In this document: positions 1-11,227 of the stretch, one piece after another
Position numbering within the stretch: the stretch's first letter is position 1
Layout: the number at the start of each line of letters is the position of its first letter
Source of the DNA: Locusta migratoria
Taxonomy: Eukaryota > Arthropoda > Insecta > Orthoptera > Acrididae
Assembly: GCA_026315105.1 (NCBI GenBank)
Contig: CM048750.1
Span: 259,771,151 to 259,835,150, forward strand
Reading direction: 5' to 3'
Length of the DNA: 64,000 bases
Notes under the pieces: model-generated
The model's input: the letters and a program-made list of their open reading frames with translations, nothing else
Databases searched by the model: none
Told to the model about the DNA's origin: nothing
Program-made: the position numbers and the translations under genes

Positions 1-89
1 TGTGGTTCAAAAGTTACAAGATCCCTCTTTTACACAAGGTATGTTGTCCAGAGATGGGGCAAAATTTTTTTGTCAGCGGTGAAGTCAAC

Positions 90-570
90 CGTCACAGCCA
101 CAGATACTGGAGTGACTATAGTCCACACCGGATGATACCTTCGAAGGTAGTTGGTGACGTAAATGTTATGGTGTGGTATCAAAATGAGCTACCTGTATAA
201 TCGGACACATTGTCATTGACCAGAACCTAAATGGTCAAAGCAACCTGGAAATGGTGCAACAAATGGTGTTACCCTTAGTACTGAATGAAGATGACATCTT
301 TCCCTCTTACTATCAGTAGGATGGGCCTCCACCACCTACAGAGCAGTTGTTAGTCAGTGATTAGGTGGTCAATTTCCTGGTGATGGGATTGACTGACGTG
401 GTTCTGTGGAATGACCTCCCATATCAAATGATTTCATACCACTTAAGTTTTATCTGTGGGGCCATTTAAAGCAAATTGAACATGCAGAGAGGAAAACGAC
501 ACAACCTTAAGCAATGCGTTAAAGCAGTTTGTATCGGTATTTCTGCTTAAATCCTTCTGCAAGTGAACGG
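90..570 (+). pseudogene. Degenerate mariner/Tc1-type DDE transposase fragment
   Basis: Translating the plus strand in shifting frames gives the C-terminal half of a Tc1/mariner-like transposase of the kind common in insects. In order I see a VMVW-type block near 170, an NGQ-like/YLEML-like stretch near 230-260, a QQDGAPPH-like block (read as Q-stop-DGPPPP) near 315-335, and FYLWGHLKQIEHAER near 449-493. This is the catalytic-core signature of a cut-and-paste enzyme that would act on its own terminal repeats. At least one stop and several frameshifts break it, no N-terminal DNA-binding part is visible, and the window edge may cut it. The family call rests on motif order; the copy is certainly inactive. 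Confidence 0.75.
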
Positions 571-960
571 TGATCTTTGTGTTACACAAATCGTTTGTAC
601 AGCCGTGTCTCAGAAGGTCCCCTTTACGACTGTAGCTGGCAGAGTGGAAAGAACTCACCTGCGCCATTTGTGTTCCACTAGACATTTGCTTAGTCAGGGA
701 ATACAAAGTATTCAAAAATGTTTCGAGTAATTCGAGAAATGGTAGTGTCTAGAAACACACACTTCCACGTCATGTCAATTTATGACAGTGCATACCTCTT
801 CCCTTTGACTTGAGGACTGAAATGCATTAAAAACCTGATCCTGTAGTGTCTGCATAATGGATTTGCATAGGCCAGTTGCTTCATGTGTCACCATGCCCCC
901 CCAAAAAAAAACCCTAAGAGAGAGAGAAAAAAACATGAAAAATTTCAAATATTATTGTAT

Positions 961-1167
961 TTGCCGCGGCAGAATAGCAGTGCGCACTAAGCCGCCCAGA
1001 TGCGGTGCGCACGTCCGTTCGCCGTCGGTGGTTCGAGTCCTCCCTCTGGCATGGGTGTTTGTGCTGTCCTTAGTATAAGTTAATTTAAGTTAGTGTAAGT
1101 AGTTTGGAAGCGTAGGAACTAATGACCAATGTAGTTAAGTCCCATAGATTTACAAACATTTGAACAT
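961..1167 (+). repeat. tRNA-derived SINE (family 1), old copy
   Basis: A Pol III B box (GGTTCGAGTCC at 1030-1040) follows a tRNA-like head. The tail matches the family seen throughout the window: a GTCCTTAGT block, a GTAAGTAGTTTGG block, an ACTAATGACC block and the end TACAAACATTTGAACAT. Several differences from other copies and no clear target duplication suggest an old insertion. Confidence 0.75.
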
Positions 1168-2136
1168 CTATTATATTTTCCCTGTCGGTACTGCGAACAT
1201 TAATGCCCTGAAATCAAATCCATTTGTATCAATTTTCAGCCATGAAGCGGCATGACAAATGATTCAATGTGTATAAAAATTATGTTGAAAATAACTGAAA
1301 AGTTATACTGTTCAAGTGTATGTAATAAAAGTCCCCAAAGCAAAGTGTTTCCTGAGAAATAAAAAGTTTCTCAACTTTCACGTAAACGATTTCAACTCAA
1401 CTTCTGTTACTATTGAGGAAACAGATTTGAAAATTAATAAGCAACATACAGGGTGAGGCATACTTTGGGAAAAATACAAATTGGATTAACGAAAGTTGCA
1501 ATAAAAGTTGTTCAGCTCTTAGAGGTACACCCATTAATAAAGTTCTCCCTGCACCACCCACGGGGAGCGAGAGGGGTGACTTAGAATTCTTAAATAGGGA
1601 CGCCTATTTTTTATTGCAGATTTGGATTCTCCCTGAAAAAATGTTTAACTCACCTATGAAACAAATTTTTTTCGTTTCATGATATATGGTGTTGTACTCG
1701 GCAATAATAAAAATGAGTTCAAAAGTATTGAAAAACGCTTACATGTAGAAAAAAATTGACTTAGGACTCTTTCTCTAGCTTAAACACTTCCAGTTTCAGT
1801 AAACAGTTGAACAATACTGCGACAAGGCTTTGCAGAAGGAATATTGCTATCATGGAACAGATTAGCATACTTTTGACAATCTTCTTCAACTTTTCTGAGA
1901 GCTTCGAAGTACGACGAAATGATATATACTATCTCCATAATCGTTAATCAAATTGACGCTTATATTTGTTCACTTACACACGTATCAGGGATGTGCTTGG
2001 TCTGCTCAAGGGACTACTAAGATCACACACTCTCTCTTAGTTTGCGTGTTTAAAAGGCACAAGATTATTATTTTCATTAGCTGTTAAACAGCGTTCTTTT
2101 AAAGTTTCAAGCAGAGTTTAATACAGACTCTCAACA
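1168..2136. other. No gene recognised
   Basis: AT-rich non-coding sequence. There are no long ORFs, tRNA boxes or terminal repeats I can support. Confidence 0.5.
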
Positions 2137-2455
2137 GTTCAAAGATTTAATTCTATTGCTTATCATGTTCGCAACGCGGTACAATCCCTATTTTTACAGT
2201 CATTAACACGTATTCAGTTACCATTTAAGGATTCAGTATCACATTATGAAAATAATAATCTCGTGTCGTGACGGAATGTTTTACTTACAGCGTTTTAAAT
2301 ACCCTCAGCAGTCAAAGATTTAACGCTATTGTTTTTCACGTTCGCAACCCAGAACCATTCGTTGCGACGTATTAGTTATCATTTACGCAATCTGTATGAC
2401 ACTATGAAAATAATAATCTTGTGTCGTGACGGAATGTTTTACTTAAAGCATAATG
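2137..2455. repeat. Imperfect tandem duplication (two units of about 160-170 bp)
   Basis: The stretch beginning CAAAGATTTA at 2140 recurs at 2313. The block ATGAAAATAATAATC..GTGTCGTGACGGAATG at 2246 recurs at 2404. The offset changes from 173 to 158, so one unit has gained or lost about 15 bp. No coding function is visible. Confidence 0.75.
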
Positions 2456-3785
2456 CTGCAATGAGTATAGCAGCGTCGCAAAATAATACGTTCCATAGGT
2501 TGCCAGCACTTATGTTACATTTCTTGTCGTTCAGGTCATTTATGAACTGGTTGAGAGTGAGGGACTAATACTAATCAATAAAGGAAAATATATTATATTT
2601 CGTCGATCAAATTTTTTTTTTTTTTGGTCACACGGACATAAAATAAGAAACAAAGAATACATGCCTGTTTATGAAACTATTATTAATACATGCAGTATTA
2701 CTGCGAAGCGTTAAGTTCAGAACTGACCTAGTACTTACGAAAAAAAATGTGTAATTTTATCTCTTTCCAATTCGTAAAAAAATTATTTAGCATCTGAAAA
2801 TTGCCGTAGCTACGTTTCCTCGTTAACAGGTTGGGATGTACCTTCATTAATTGCCTGAAGTAACTGCTATCGGATTTGGAAGCGATTTTGATTCACAAGC
2901 CTGAAACGCCTCTCTTCATCCTGTCGTCGTGTTTCGTGACCACCTGTTTTATACCACTGGTTTTGAACACCTTGAACAGTCCGCCGTGAAACAACACGAA
3001 AACCAGTGCCATTTGAGTCTTGTCAGTCAGTACTAAGCTGACATACTCGAAATAGAGAGACGTATGACACTGATCACCAGCTTAGAACTAAATGATCAAA
3101 CTGTTTCCATTTTCAACTCTTGTAAGCTATGTTTCAAAAAAAAATAGTAGTAAAATGTTTGGTATTAAAATTCAATTAATTAAGTAGTGGTATTGGTGAA
3201 ATTTTTCACAATAATCTGAAAGTGAGTGATGCGAAATAACAAATGAGTTGGGATGGGAGCACGATCTTTCTGCTGTGATAGAAACACTGAATTTTAAAGT
3301 GCAGTGTTGTATCTTATTGAAGATTTTGTTGCTATGGAATTATGTAAACTCTACAACGTTTATGATAAACGTACATCTATAGAAATCGCTACTTTAGATA
3401 TTTTAAAGATACTTGTAGATTTTAATTATGACTATATCTTGAAAAATATGATCGAAAAATGTTGAAATGTATTACACGGGCAGCCAAATATTGTGTATAA
3501 CCTACCTTGAATAACCATGGCGTTATTGAAACTTATATGTATCACGGTTTGATACTTCAACTTAACCTGGTAATAACATTTATATCGTCCCATGAGTGAA
3601 TAAAAGAAAGTAGTCTAGTAGGCTTGCTGAAAGACGTTATAATAAAATCTATAGCATTGAGAAAAATGTACACTCTCGAAACTAAACCACGAAACGCAGT
3701 GGCAGAGCGAAATGTATGAAATACTCATCACAAATGAAACAAGCATTGATAATGACTGGGAATATGTCGAAAATGATATTGAAGA
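2456..3785. other. No gene recognised
   Basis: AT-rich sequence with homopolymer runs. I see no ORF of note, tRNA-like box or repeat boundary. Confidence 0.5.
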
Positions 3786-4315
3786 CTCGTATGTGCACTA
3801 TACCATTTAAAGTGCCGTAATATGTTCTACTGCTAAACAACATACACTAGATTTATCATCACCGAATAGTAAACATTTCATACTTCGGATAATATGAATA
3901 CATTTTCTTTGGATTACTAACGCCTAAAAAAAATATTAATGAAAATAACGTTTGGCTTCATTGTGTATAGGTTGTAAAATGTGAAAAGTAGTTTTGTAAT
4001 TGATTTTACTGTATGTATGTGAAAAATGTGAATTGCAACTGATTTTAGTGTAAACAGGAAAATGTAACTGATTTTAGTGGATGTGTACAAATGTAAAACC
4101 ATTGTACAATTTACACTCAAATTATCTCCGGTTATAGTCATTGTCAGTATAATAGACGATGCTGAATAGTGTATTAGATGTATCCGATCGACTCATATGT
4201 GCACTATATCATTCTAAGTGCCGTAATATATTCTACTATTAAACAAAATAATCTAGATTTATCCCCACCGATTAGTAAACATGTCGTTATTCACATAATA
4301 TGAAATATAAACGTT
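3786..4315. repeat. Pair of diverged direct repeats (about 115 bp, 405 bp apart)
   Basis: GACTCGTATGTGCACTATA at about 3786 and CGACTCATATGTGCACTATA at about 4190 each start a similar block. It runs through AAGTGCCGTAATAT, CTAGATTTATC and TAGTAAACAT. The DNA between contains short repeated TAACTGATTTTAGTG units. This is an old segmental duplication or two copies of an unidentified repeat. Confidence 0.7.
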
Positions 4316-4539
4316 CAAAGACTTCAATTTTGTAATCTTTCAGCTGGACTTAGTAAACTTGATTATCTATGCTGTGTTTAATCATTTTTTGTGTCTTGTC
4401 TTTCACTATATAATATGTCAATTTCTGTTCATTATATTTGTATGATGTTCTTTTGTAGCTATATTTTTTTTAGATAACAAAATTGTTAAAAAAGATAACC
4501 CAATCGGATCACGTATTTTTTAAATTAGATATGCCAGAA

Positions 4540-4681
4540 ACGACACATGGTTCGGATTCCACGTTAAGATTTAGGTTCCCATTCCCCGGTTAGATAACTG
4601 GGATAGGTTAGGGACACGCAAGTCGCCGAATTGGCGTCCGATTGAAAGACCCGCGTCAGGCCACTGAACCACACGAAGATA
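4540..4681 (-). repeat. Probable tRNA-derived SINE fragment
   Basis: Read on the minus strand, this starts with a tRNA A-box-like GTGTGGTTCAGTGGCCTGACG. It continues into a CGTGTCCCTAACCTATCCCAG tail that does not match the other SINE families here. I see no target duplication. The call rests on the A-box resemblance and the short length. Confidence 0.4.
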
Positions 4682-4842
4682 GTATTATTATTACTATTTA
4701 TGTGCTAAATTCAACTCTTACGCAAATATTAACTCATATTCAGAACACGTTTGAACCAGCACGGAAACCTTATGGCGTCATTTCACTTCAGAAAATCATG
4801 TAAGTTTGATTCACAATTTTCTTGACTCTTATGATATCGTAA

Positions 4843-7499
4843 GGGGGCGTCCATAATTACGTGAGGTGATTTTAGCACTTTTTTCGACCCCTCTCCTCCC
4901 TGGTGTAATATCGTGAGATTTTGATCTACCCCTGCTCCCTCCCACCATTTTTTAAAATGCTTATTTTAGTGTAGACACGTTAATCTATTCTTGATTAGGT
5001 TGGATTTATTTTTGAAAACGCAATTAGTTTATTTTTTTATTTTGCATTGTATTCCATTCCATGGTGATGGCTGGCACAGCAAGAGTGATAAATGAATCAA
5101 ATAATTGGGAGATCACATGGATACAGGATTTCAATTTTTTTATATATTTATTGTACGTGAAATTCAGATCTGAAATAATAATCAACCAAAGCCATTCGAC
5201 ACAACTCTCAAAAATTCTCAAGAAAATCGACTTTGAAGTGCTGCAAGTAAGCGTAAGTAGTACTCGTTAAATAAACCACAGTATATATTGGTGTAACTCA
5301 GGTGGTAGCGTTCTGGCCTCACAACCATAGAGTCGGTGGTTCGAATCTCACTGGGAGAAATGTTTTAATTATTGGTACTTACGTGTACTTTGCAACAGTT
5401 CAAAGTCGATTTGCTAGAGATTTTTTTACAGTTGCGTCGAATGGCTTTGTTCTGAATTTCACGTACCATAAATATAAAGAAATTCTAAAATCCTGTACCT
5501 ATGTGGTCTTCTTGTTCGTCTACTTAAGACTTGTCTAAATAATATGAGTAAAACAAAATATATATAATACAAAACCTTGACTGGTCATGGAAAAATTGTT
5601 TCATTAAAAAGGCCTGTAATATTGTATCATTTTAAGCAGAATTCTCTAATACTTTTATTCATGATCTTATAGGGATAAAAGTACAAAAGATGTGGAAGAT
5701 GATGAAAGATTTATTTAGATATGTCAAAAACTAAGGAACTGTGTGTCATTCAGGAATCCGTTTGTGTTTCATAAGCCGGAGTCTTTCCTTGAAGTAGTGC
5801 TAGTGCATATAAACGCGCGTGAAAAGAACGCACGTATGGCCATAGCCGAGCGGACTGTCCTGTTCTTCTATTCACGCAGCTTCACGCTGTTGCTGCCGCG
5901 TGTGTTGCGTGTTCAGCAAAACGAGCACGTAAAAGAAAGTCCTATATTCTTTAAGAAAGAATCTAGGGTTACTGTGTTACTATGTAATGTCCGCATAAAC
6001 GCGATAAGTATTATTCTGTAGGATTTAGCCATATTTTTTACTTGAAATATGTTTATTTGAATCGGTCATTTGAGAGTGACCACATATCAAATAAATAAAT
6101 AAAAACCTGGTCGATACTTTAACATCATATATTTTTTGCATTTATTGTATGTTTCTCAGGGGTTTGGTAAGCTAAATTCTACCGAAATAAGATTTTAATA
6201 TTTTTATATTGATACGAGTACTTAAAAAATTGTAAACGATGTTGAAGATGTGTTGTTTCTGGAATGACTGACTAAACTATAAGTTATTAGGTATGGAAGA
6301 AAAGGTAAACAATTCAAATTATTAACAAAAATCAGTATTTTATTTTTCAAGTAATATATACACACTTTCCAACCATTGTTTCATAAAATAGTTCATTGTT
6401 GTCCATATGGATAGTTGGCCAGTCACTAATTCTTGAATAAATTTCACCAACAATGTCTCAGGTGTATAAGCTTCAACTTTCTTCAGGTCATTGATTTTGT
6501 TGATATTGGTAGGTACACATTTTGCGGGTAGGCACCGATCTTTGGAAACTCTGGTAGACAAGTTTTCAGTTTTTTCATATCAAAAGCTTGTTCACTGAGT
6601 CCACCAGTAAAGTTTTTCACTTTTATTTTGCCTACATGTTTATTAATTGATACTCCATAAAATTAAAATGATGAATTTTATTTTGTTTTCCTTTGGGATG
6701 TTACTTGGTTGAGTCTTCGTACGTGTTACATTTTTTTATTATTATATAATAGACCACTCCATGATTCAAAATCCTTCACTTTTTCACTTTCTGCTATTTC
6801 CACCATGAACGTGTCCTGAATAGCAGCAAAACGTAAGTTCAGTATATTACTTCCTTTACAGTTTGTATATTCTTCATTCTTCACACGGGACTTATTTATT
6901 GTTTCACATTCATACTCAGATTACTACACTTTTTTACGTTTTAATCATATGAATTTATTAGTTTCACTTCAACTCATTTTAACATATAAACAACAATAAT
7001 AAACACTACAGCACAACAGCTAGCTGCTTCGATTAAAATAGAATAAAAAAAATAAAAAAAACCACACATTGCGCCACCAGTCACATTAAACTAGTATAAC
7101 AAAATCAGTGCTGCTACATTTTTTGTAATTCATTTGAGAAACAACAAATTTCCAGGAGATGAGGTGTTTATCAAAGGAATGGATATCTTCAAATGAGGCA
7201 TCGCCATGGATACTAAGTGGAGATGAGTTGCTTTATGCGTATTTGATTTGTGTAGCCTTCACCAACAATTTAATACGTCTCACTCAATTTTGGCCACAAA
7301 TGGACATGAGGTGTTTCTCAAATGACCTAATCACTTATTTTAAACCAGTTATCTCGCAGTTTTACACTGTTCCTTGCGGGAAAAAAATTACTTGAGATTT
7401 ACCGAAACCCTACCCCTCACTTCTACGTGAGATATGATGGCATTCGGGTTGACTATCTCCACCCCACTTAAACACCTCACGTAATCAATGTATGCCTTC
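4843..7499. mobile_element. Putative non-autonomous TIR element with TAA target site
   Basis: The left end (GGGGGCGTCCATAATTACG, then TGAGGTG) matches the reverse complement of the right end (GAAGGCATACATTGATTACG, then TGAGGTG). Similarity continues loosely for about 100 bp on each side. Direct TAA lies outside each end (4840-4842 and 7500-7502). A 3 bp TAA/TWA duplication fits PIF/Harbinger-type insertion, but no transposase is visible inside. The interior holds a 0.4 kb inverted repeat (5114-5507) and otherwise unassigned AT-rich DNA, including short unrecognised ORFs near 5743-6021 and 7159-7395. It could also be an accidental pairing of two separate fragments. Confidence 0.45.
5114..5507. 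repeat. Inverted repeat around a tRNA-like core
   Basis: The arm at 5114-5246 pairs imperfectly with 5391-5507. Shared blocks include TACAGGATTT, TACGTGAAATTCAGA, AAGCCATTCGAC and AATCGACTTTGAA. The 145 bp centre contains GTAACTCAGGTGGTAGCG (A-box-like, near 5293) and GGTTCGAATCTC (B box, near 5338). This looks like a SINE-type head trapped in, or native to, a fold-back unit. Confidence 0.65.
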
Positions 7500-7502
7500 T
7501 AA

Positions 7503-7988
7503 GGCAGCCGCGTTCGGTTTCAATAGTAGGTGCAATTTTGCCAATATACTTACTTTGTCTGTGATAGCGCTGTTGTAAATGGTGAAGTTTCACTAACAAA
7601 GGGGACTTCTTCCCTTGGCAGGTGTTTCGTCGCCTTATTGAAGATTCATTAGTTGAAAAGGCGGCAATAGGAAAGTTAGAGAACAAATAGGTAGAACCGC
7701 AGAAGTGTGGTGAAATCTGTATTCATAATGTGAGGTATCCCTGTTGCATGTCTAATATTATTTCACAAATAAGAATATTTTGCCAGGAAACCACCTTGCT
7801 GTAGGATACGGAATTTCTAACAATAGTCAAGAAATAGCACATTTTCTACAGATTCATTTGCAGTCCCTAGAGAGAGTAGAGAGTAGTCGAATCAGAGAAA
7901 ATGTTGCTAGCCATGAAAGTCGTAATACTATAACCAGAGCAGGGGCCAACAGCCAAGCTTACCTTACTACAAACTGAATGGTAAGTGT
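7503..7988. other. No gene recognised
   Basis: This holds only short ORFs without family resemblance (about 7477-7686 on minus, 7780-7977 on plus). No repeat boundaries were found before the SINE target site at 7989. Confidence 0.5.
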
Positions 7989-8000
7989 ACCGGATGCTTC

Positions 8001-8136
8001 AAATGTTCAAATGGTTGTTAAGCTTATGGGACTTAAATACCGGGTCATCAGTCCCTAAACTTACAAACTACTTATGAACTAGCTAATCCTAAGGACGGAA
8101 CAAATATCCATGCCAGAGGGGGGATTCGAACCCCCG
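8001..8136 (-). repeat. 5'-truncated SINE (family 1) with 12 bp target duplication
   Basis: On the minus strand the copy runs from the B box (GGGGGTTCGAATCCCCC) to the tail ending AACATTTGAA. It is flanked exactly by ACCGGATGCTTC at 7989-8000 and 8137-8148. The 5' tRNA half is missing, so reverse transcription stopped early during insertion. Confidence 0.92.
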
Positions 8137-8148
8137 ACCGGATGCTTC

Positions 8149-8914
8149 CACTCGCCCATCATTGTAACAGACGCGGACGATCCTCAAAGTCACACTTTCC
8201 AAATAGGGCGGTAACTTCCGCCCTAGACTGTCCGCGAAGTGGATACTTCGAAGGTCTGCAACCGAATGGTGGTGCGTGGCTGTTCTCTATGCATGGCACC
8301 GCAGTGTGCTTCCGTGGTTCTAAAGTAGTTCCTGTAGCCATCATTACAGGTAGGGGAGAGAAACCGTTGGCGAAGCTTAGCCCTTGCGGGCGGCACTGTG
8401 TCTCGGACACTCAGGTTGGGACACCTGTTTGGAGCGCGGGGCAAAGCTGGTATGCCCCGCCACAGTGTGGCTTCCGTTTGCTTTTAAATTTAACGGCTAC
8501 AGGAAATTCTCCATTTTGAGCAATTTCAACATTAACGAAACGGGTAATGTAGAAATTGCTCTGCCCCTTCCATTCGATTGTCCTCTAAGTAAGCAGTCAT
8601 TCTGTGACGCTCCTTGGTTGATAAAAATTAATAAACCGTCCTAAATTAATTGATTTACTTTTGCTTCTTTTTAATTAAGGATCCGTCCGGTCTGTTTTTG
8701 GTATCCAGGAGCTCGAAATTTTACTGGAAATTCGAATCTGTGGTCCAAATAACATCATTAATTTAATTGCATTGTGTGCCCTCAAAAAGTCTGTGCATTA
8801 CACTGTCATACAAAGTTGTTGTAAGTTTCTTTTCGATGACACAATTTTCGCTAAAATTAATGTGAGTATTTAATTTAACACCATAAATGTGATATTTCTT
8901 TTATTTTGTTTCAG
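8149..8914. other. Probable intron and unassigned sequence upstream of the dehydrogenase exon
   Basis: A GC-richer stretch at about 8150-8520 contains only overlapping ORFs of no recognised family. The rest is AT-rich and ends in the pyrimidine-rich tract and TTTCAG acceptor at 8914. I infer that at least the last part is intron. No earlier dehydrogenase exon is visible upstream in the window. Confidence 0.5.
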
Positions 8915-9074
8915 CTACCCCATAGCGATGGAAATCATGCGTGCTGGGAAAGGAGATCTGAAGCCAATGATATCGCACTGCTTCAAATTGAGTGACGCTA
9001 AAAAAGCATTCGATACTGTCCAGACCCCGTCGGAGTGCCCGGTCAAGGTTCTTGTCCAGTGTGAGGATAAATAA
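8915..9074 (+). CDS. Terminal exon of a sorbitol dehydrogenase-like (zinc MDR) protein
   Basis: The exon begins after a good acceptor (TTTTATTTTGTTTCAG ending at 8914) and encodes about 52 residues ending at TAA (9072-9074). It has the C-terminal pattern of polyol/sorbitol dehydrogenases: YPIAMEIM, then a D-L-K-P-M-I-S-H-C-F segment, a K-K-A-F-D-T segment and a closing V-K-V-L-V-Q-C strand. Such enzymes are cytosolic medium-chain dehydrogenases that oxidise sorbitol to fructose with NAD+. This exon is the end of the catalytic domain and carries no zinc ligands. Codons are intact, unlike all surrounding transposon relics. Upstream exons must lie outside the window or be too short to see. It could instead be the 3' end of a retained paralogue or pseudogene. 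Confidence 0.82.
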
Positions 9075-9173
9075 ATAAAAAAAAAAGAACGTGCAATCCA
9101 CTACGTTAAATTCCATGTGCTTCGTCACTTCGTCAGATAAGTATAAATTTCTGTGAAAACAAATTCAGAAAAC

Positions 9174-9179
9174 AATAAA
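9174..9179 (+). promoter_or_regulatory. Candidate polyadenylation signal of the dehydrogenase gene
   Basis: AATAAA lies 100 bp after the stop codon in AT-rich 3' sequence. Other AATAAA words overlap or touch the stop itself (9070-9079) but are too close to be preferred. This is position-based inference. Confidence 0.45.
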
Positions 9180-10080
9180 AACATACAGATGCGTATAATT
9201 TATGTTTCATTTCGTGTCTTTTGATCTGTACAATATTAAATTTTGCTTCTATAAGTATCGGCGCATATGAAGGCAGGGGAGAGGAACGGGGTTACCCCTT
9301 CACCGACTTTTTTCCCCCTTGTGGCGCTTTTTTTTACTTGACATACATTAAAGCCACATTTTTCTATACATCACCTGTTGAAAATGTTCAGTGGTCTCGA
9401 AGATCTCGTAGCTCGCCTAACATAAACACATCACAAAATTATGTTATGACGTCGGGTTCTTGGTTGTTTTTTAGAAACCATCAATGTGACACTATTCATT
9501 TTTTAAGTATATTTATTTATCCATTCCTGATAAAACACAAAAGTGATGCAAGAGTAAGACTGGTTCACAACACACTTCCATACTAACTAAGATGTTACTC
9601 CTCTAAGACTGTCTTAAGACTCTCTTAGTTCGCGCCAATTCGCGCGTATTAATACATAATAGTGTTTCTAGAACCTTCTAGAACACGGAAGTACAACATT
9701 TAAATATTTAACAATTTGCTCAATAAACATTAATGAATTCTGCTTTTTGTAAAGATACACAAAATTATGACAGATGTAATAATAGCTTTTTCATATTAAA
9801 ATCAATCAATACAAAAGATCGTAAGTAAACATCAATTAGCGCAGTGTTAATATATGTTTACATTATTGTTCGACGTTAAGCTTCAATAATTTAATTAAGT
9901 TTGTTAGAAGGCCCAAGTAAAGCAAATGATAATGTGACTTGACAGAAGTGCTATAAAATGCTTATGTAATATTAACATGGAATATTAGGTTACAATACTA
10001 CGACCAACTATGGTATCGAATACTTCAATTATTCAAACAAACGGGACCCTCCTGGCTAAATACATTACACCCTCTTTTAC
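9180..10080. other. No gene recognised
   Basis: AT-rich downstream sequence. An unrecognised 121-codon ORF (9221-9586, +) has no visible motif or upstream signal and is probably chance. Confidence 0.5.
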
Positions 10081-11227
10081 TTAAAAACTGAAACATCCCC
10101 CCCCCCCAGAAGAGTAGTAAAACCCCCTCCAGCACCTCCTCAGAATAATACATTGTCGACGCCCCCTAAAAATAAGAGGAAGACCACCGTCTGCATCAGG
10201 CATGGACAACATTTCTGCCAGCATCCAGGTAATCTTCTCTGCGCCTTTGACGGAGTCTTTGGTGCTACTGAAGTCTAATGTTCGGAGAGTTCTTAGCAAA
10301 ACTTTATAGGGGATGCCAGAATCGTTCCAGTATAGTCCATGGTAGTTTCGTGACAAACGCTTTGTGTTTCTCCTAGTTTTAACACACTTTACATCCTTGA
10401 ATAGTCTAGGTAATGCAATTCTTGTTTTTATCACTGTATCTTCTGTGACTGCTAGGAATGCCTCGTCTTTAAATATGAACCGCTTGCACTCATAATCGTT
10501 GAAACCTTTCATGTCAGCAATGATGATGTTCACACTTTGAGAGCTCGTGATGAAATGATCCTTTATACAGGCGCTGCACAATACCAGTTAGTGGGCTATA
10601 GTTAATTACTCGGTCATGCTGAACTAGGTCATATGCAGCAGTGTGTTGCGGAAAATTTGTCAAAGATTCAAATTCAGTCCTCACATCTATAGATCCAGAT
10701 TTAATTACCTCATTCTGTTTGCAGCAGTCTGTTACAATTGTTGGTGCTAGCTCCTTGAATTTTCGTGGATTAATTAGACATCCAACCAATTCCATAACGT
10801 CGTCATAGTATGAAGTGCGGAATCTCGCGTACATATCGTAGGCCAGACTATAAACATTTTTGCCCATTGCAAATGCAGGTTGTCATATGGGTAGAATTCT
10901 GAATTCAGGCAGACTCTTGTGTTAGTTACAGTTGTCAAATACAGATGAATCTTTTGTTAGATTCCCTTGTCGATTGGTCTGAAATGCAAGTATGATGAAT
11001 CGAGGTGTCTCCATTTGAACAGAGGTTTTAATAGCCCAGGTCTGTCTCCGGTTGTTGGTAGCAGAGGATACTCGAACAGCTCCCATGAACGGAAATTTAA
11101 CGATAGTAAAGCACATGTCTTCATTACTTTTAAACGCTTCAAATGTTCCTCATCTAATACACTGAAGTGCGGCATCTTCCATATTATAGTGTTGATTTCA
11201 TTCTCCCATTGTACTTCAGCTCCTTGA
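10081..11227 (-). pseudogene. Broken multi-frame ORF of unidentified, possibly virus- or transposon-derived protein
   Basis: Four overlapping minus-strand ORFs (10957-11175, 10922-11116, 10514-10867 and 10081-10581) succeed one another in different frames. They read like one or two longer proteins broken by frameshifts and stops. The upstream part contains a PLLPTTGDRPG-like stretch and a MYARFRTSYYDD stretch. The downstream part contains a YHGLYWNDSGIPY stretch and a KGAEKITW stretch. I have a weak impression of uncharacterised proteins that recur in many copies in arthropod genomes and may come from viruses or large DNA transposons, but I cannot name the family. No intron signals are convincing. 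The end near 10081-10110 runs into a C-rich tract (C9). Confidence 0.4.

Noticed and set aside
5285..5350. Functional tRNA gene
   Set aside because: A- and B-box words exist but the anticodon and acceptor stems do not pair, and it lies within an inverted repeat.
8142..8644. 125- and 86-codon overlapping ORFs as a host gene
   Set aside because: They overlap on both strands, lack splice or family signals, and lie in a GC-rich patch where long chance ORFs are expected.
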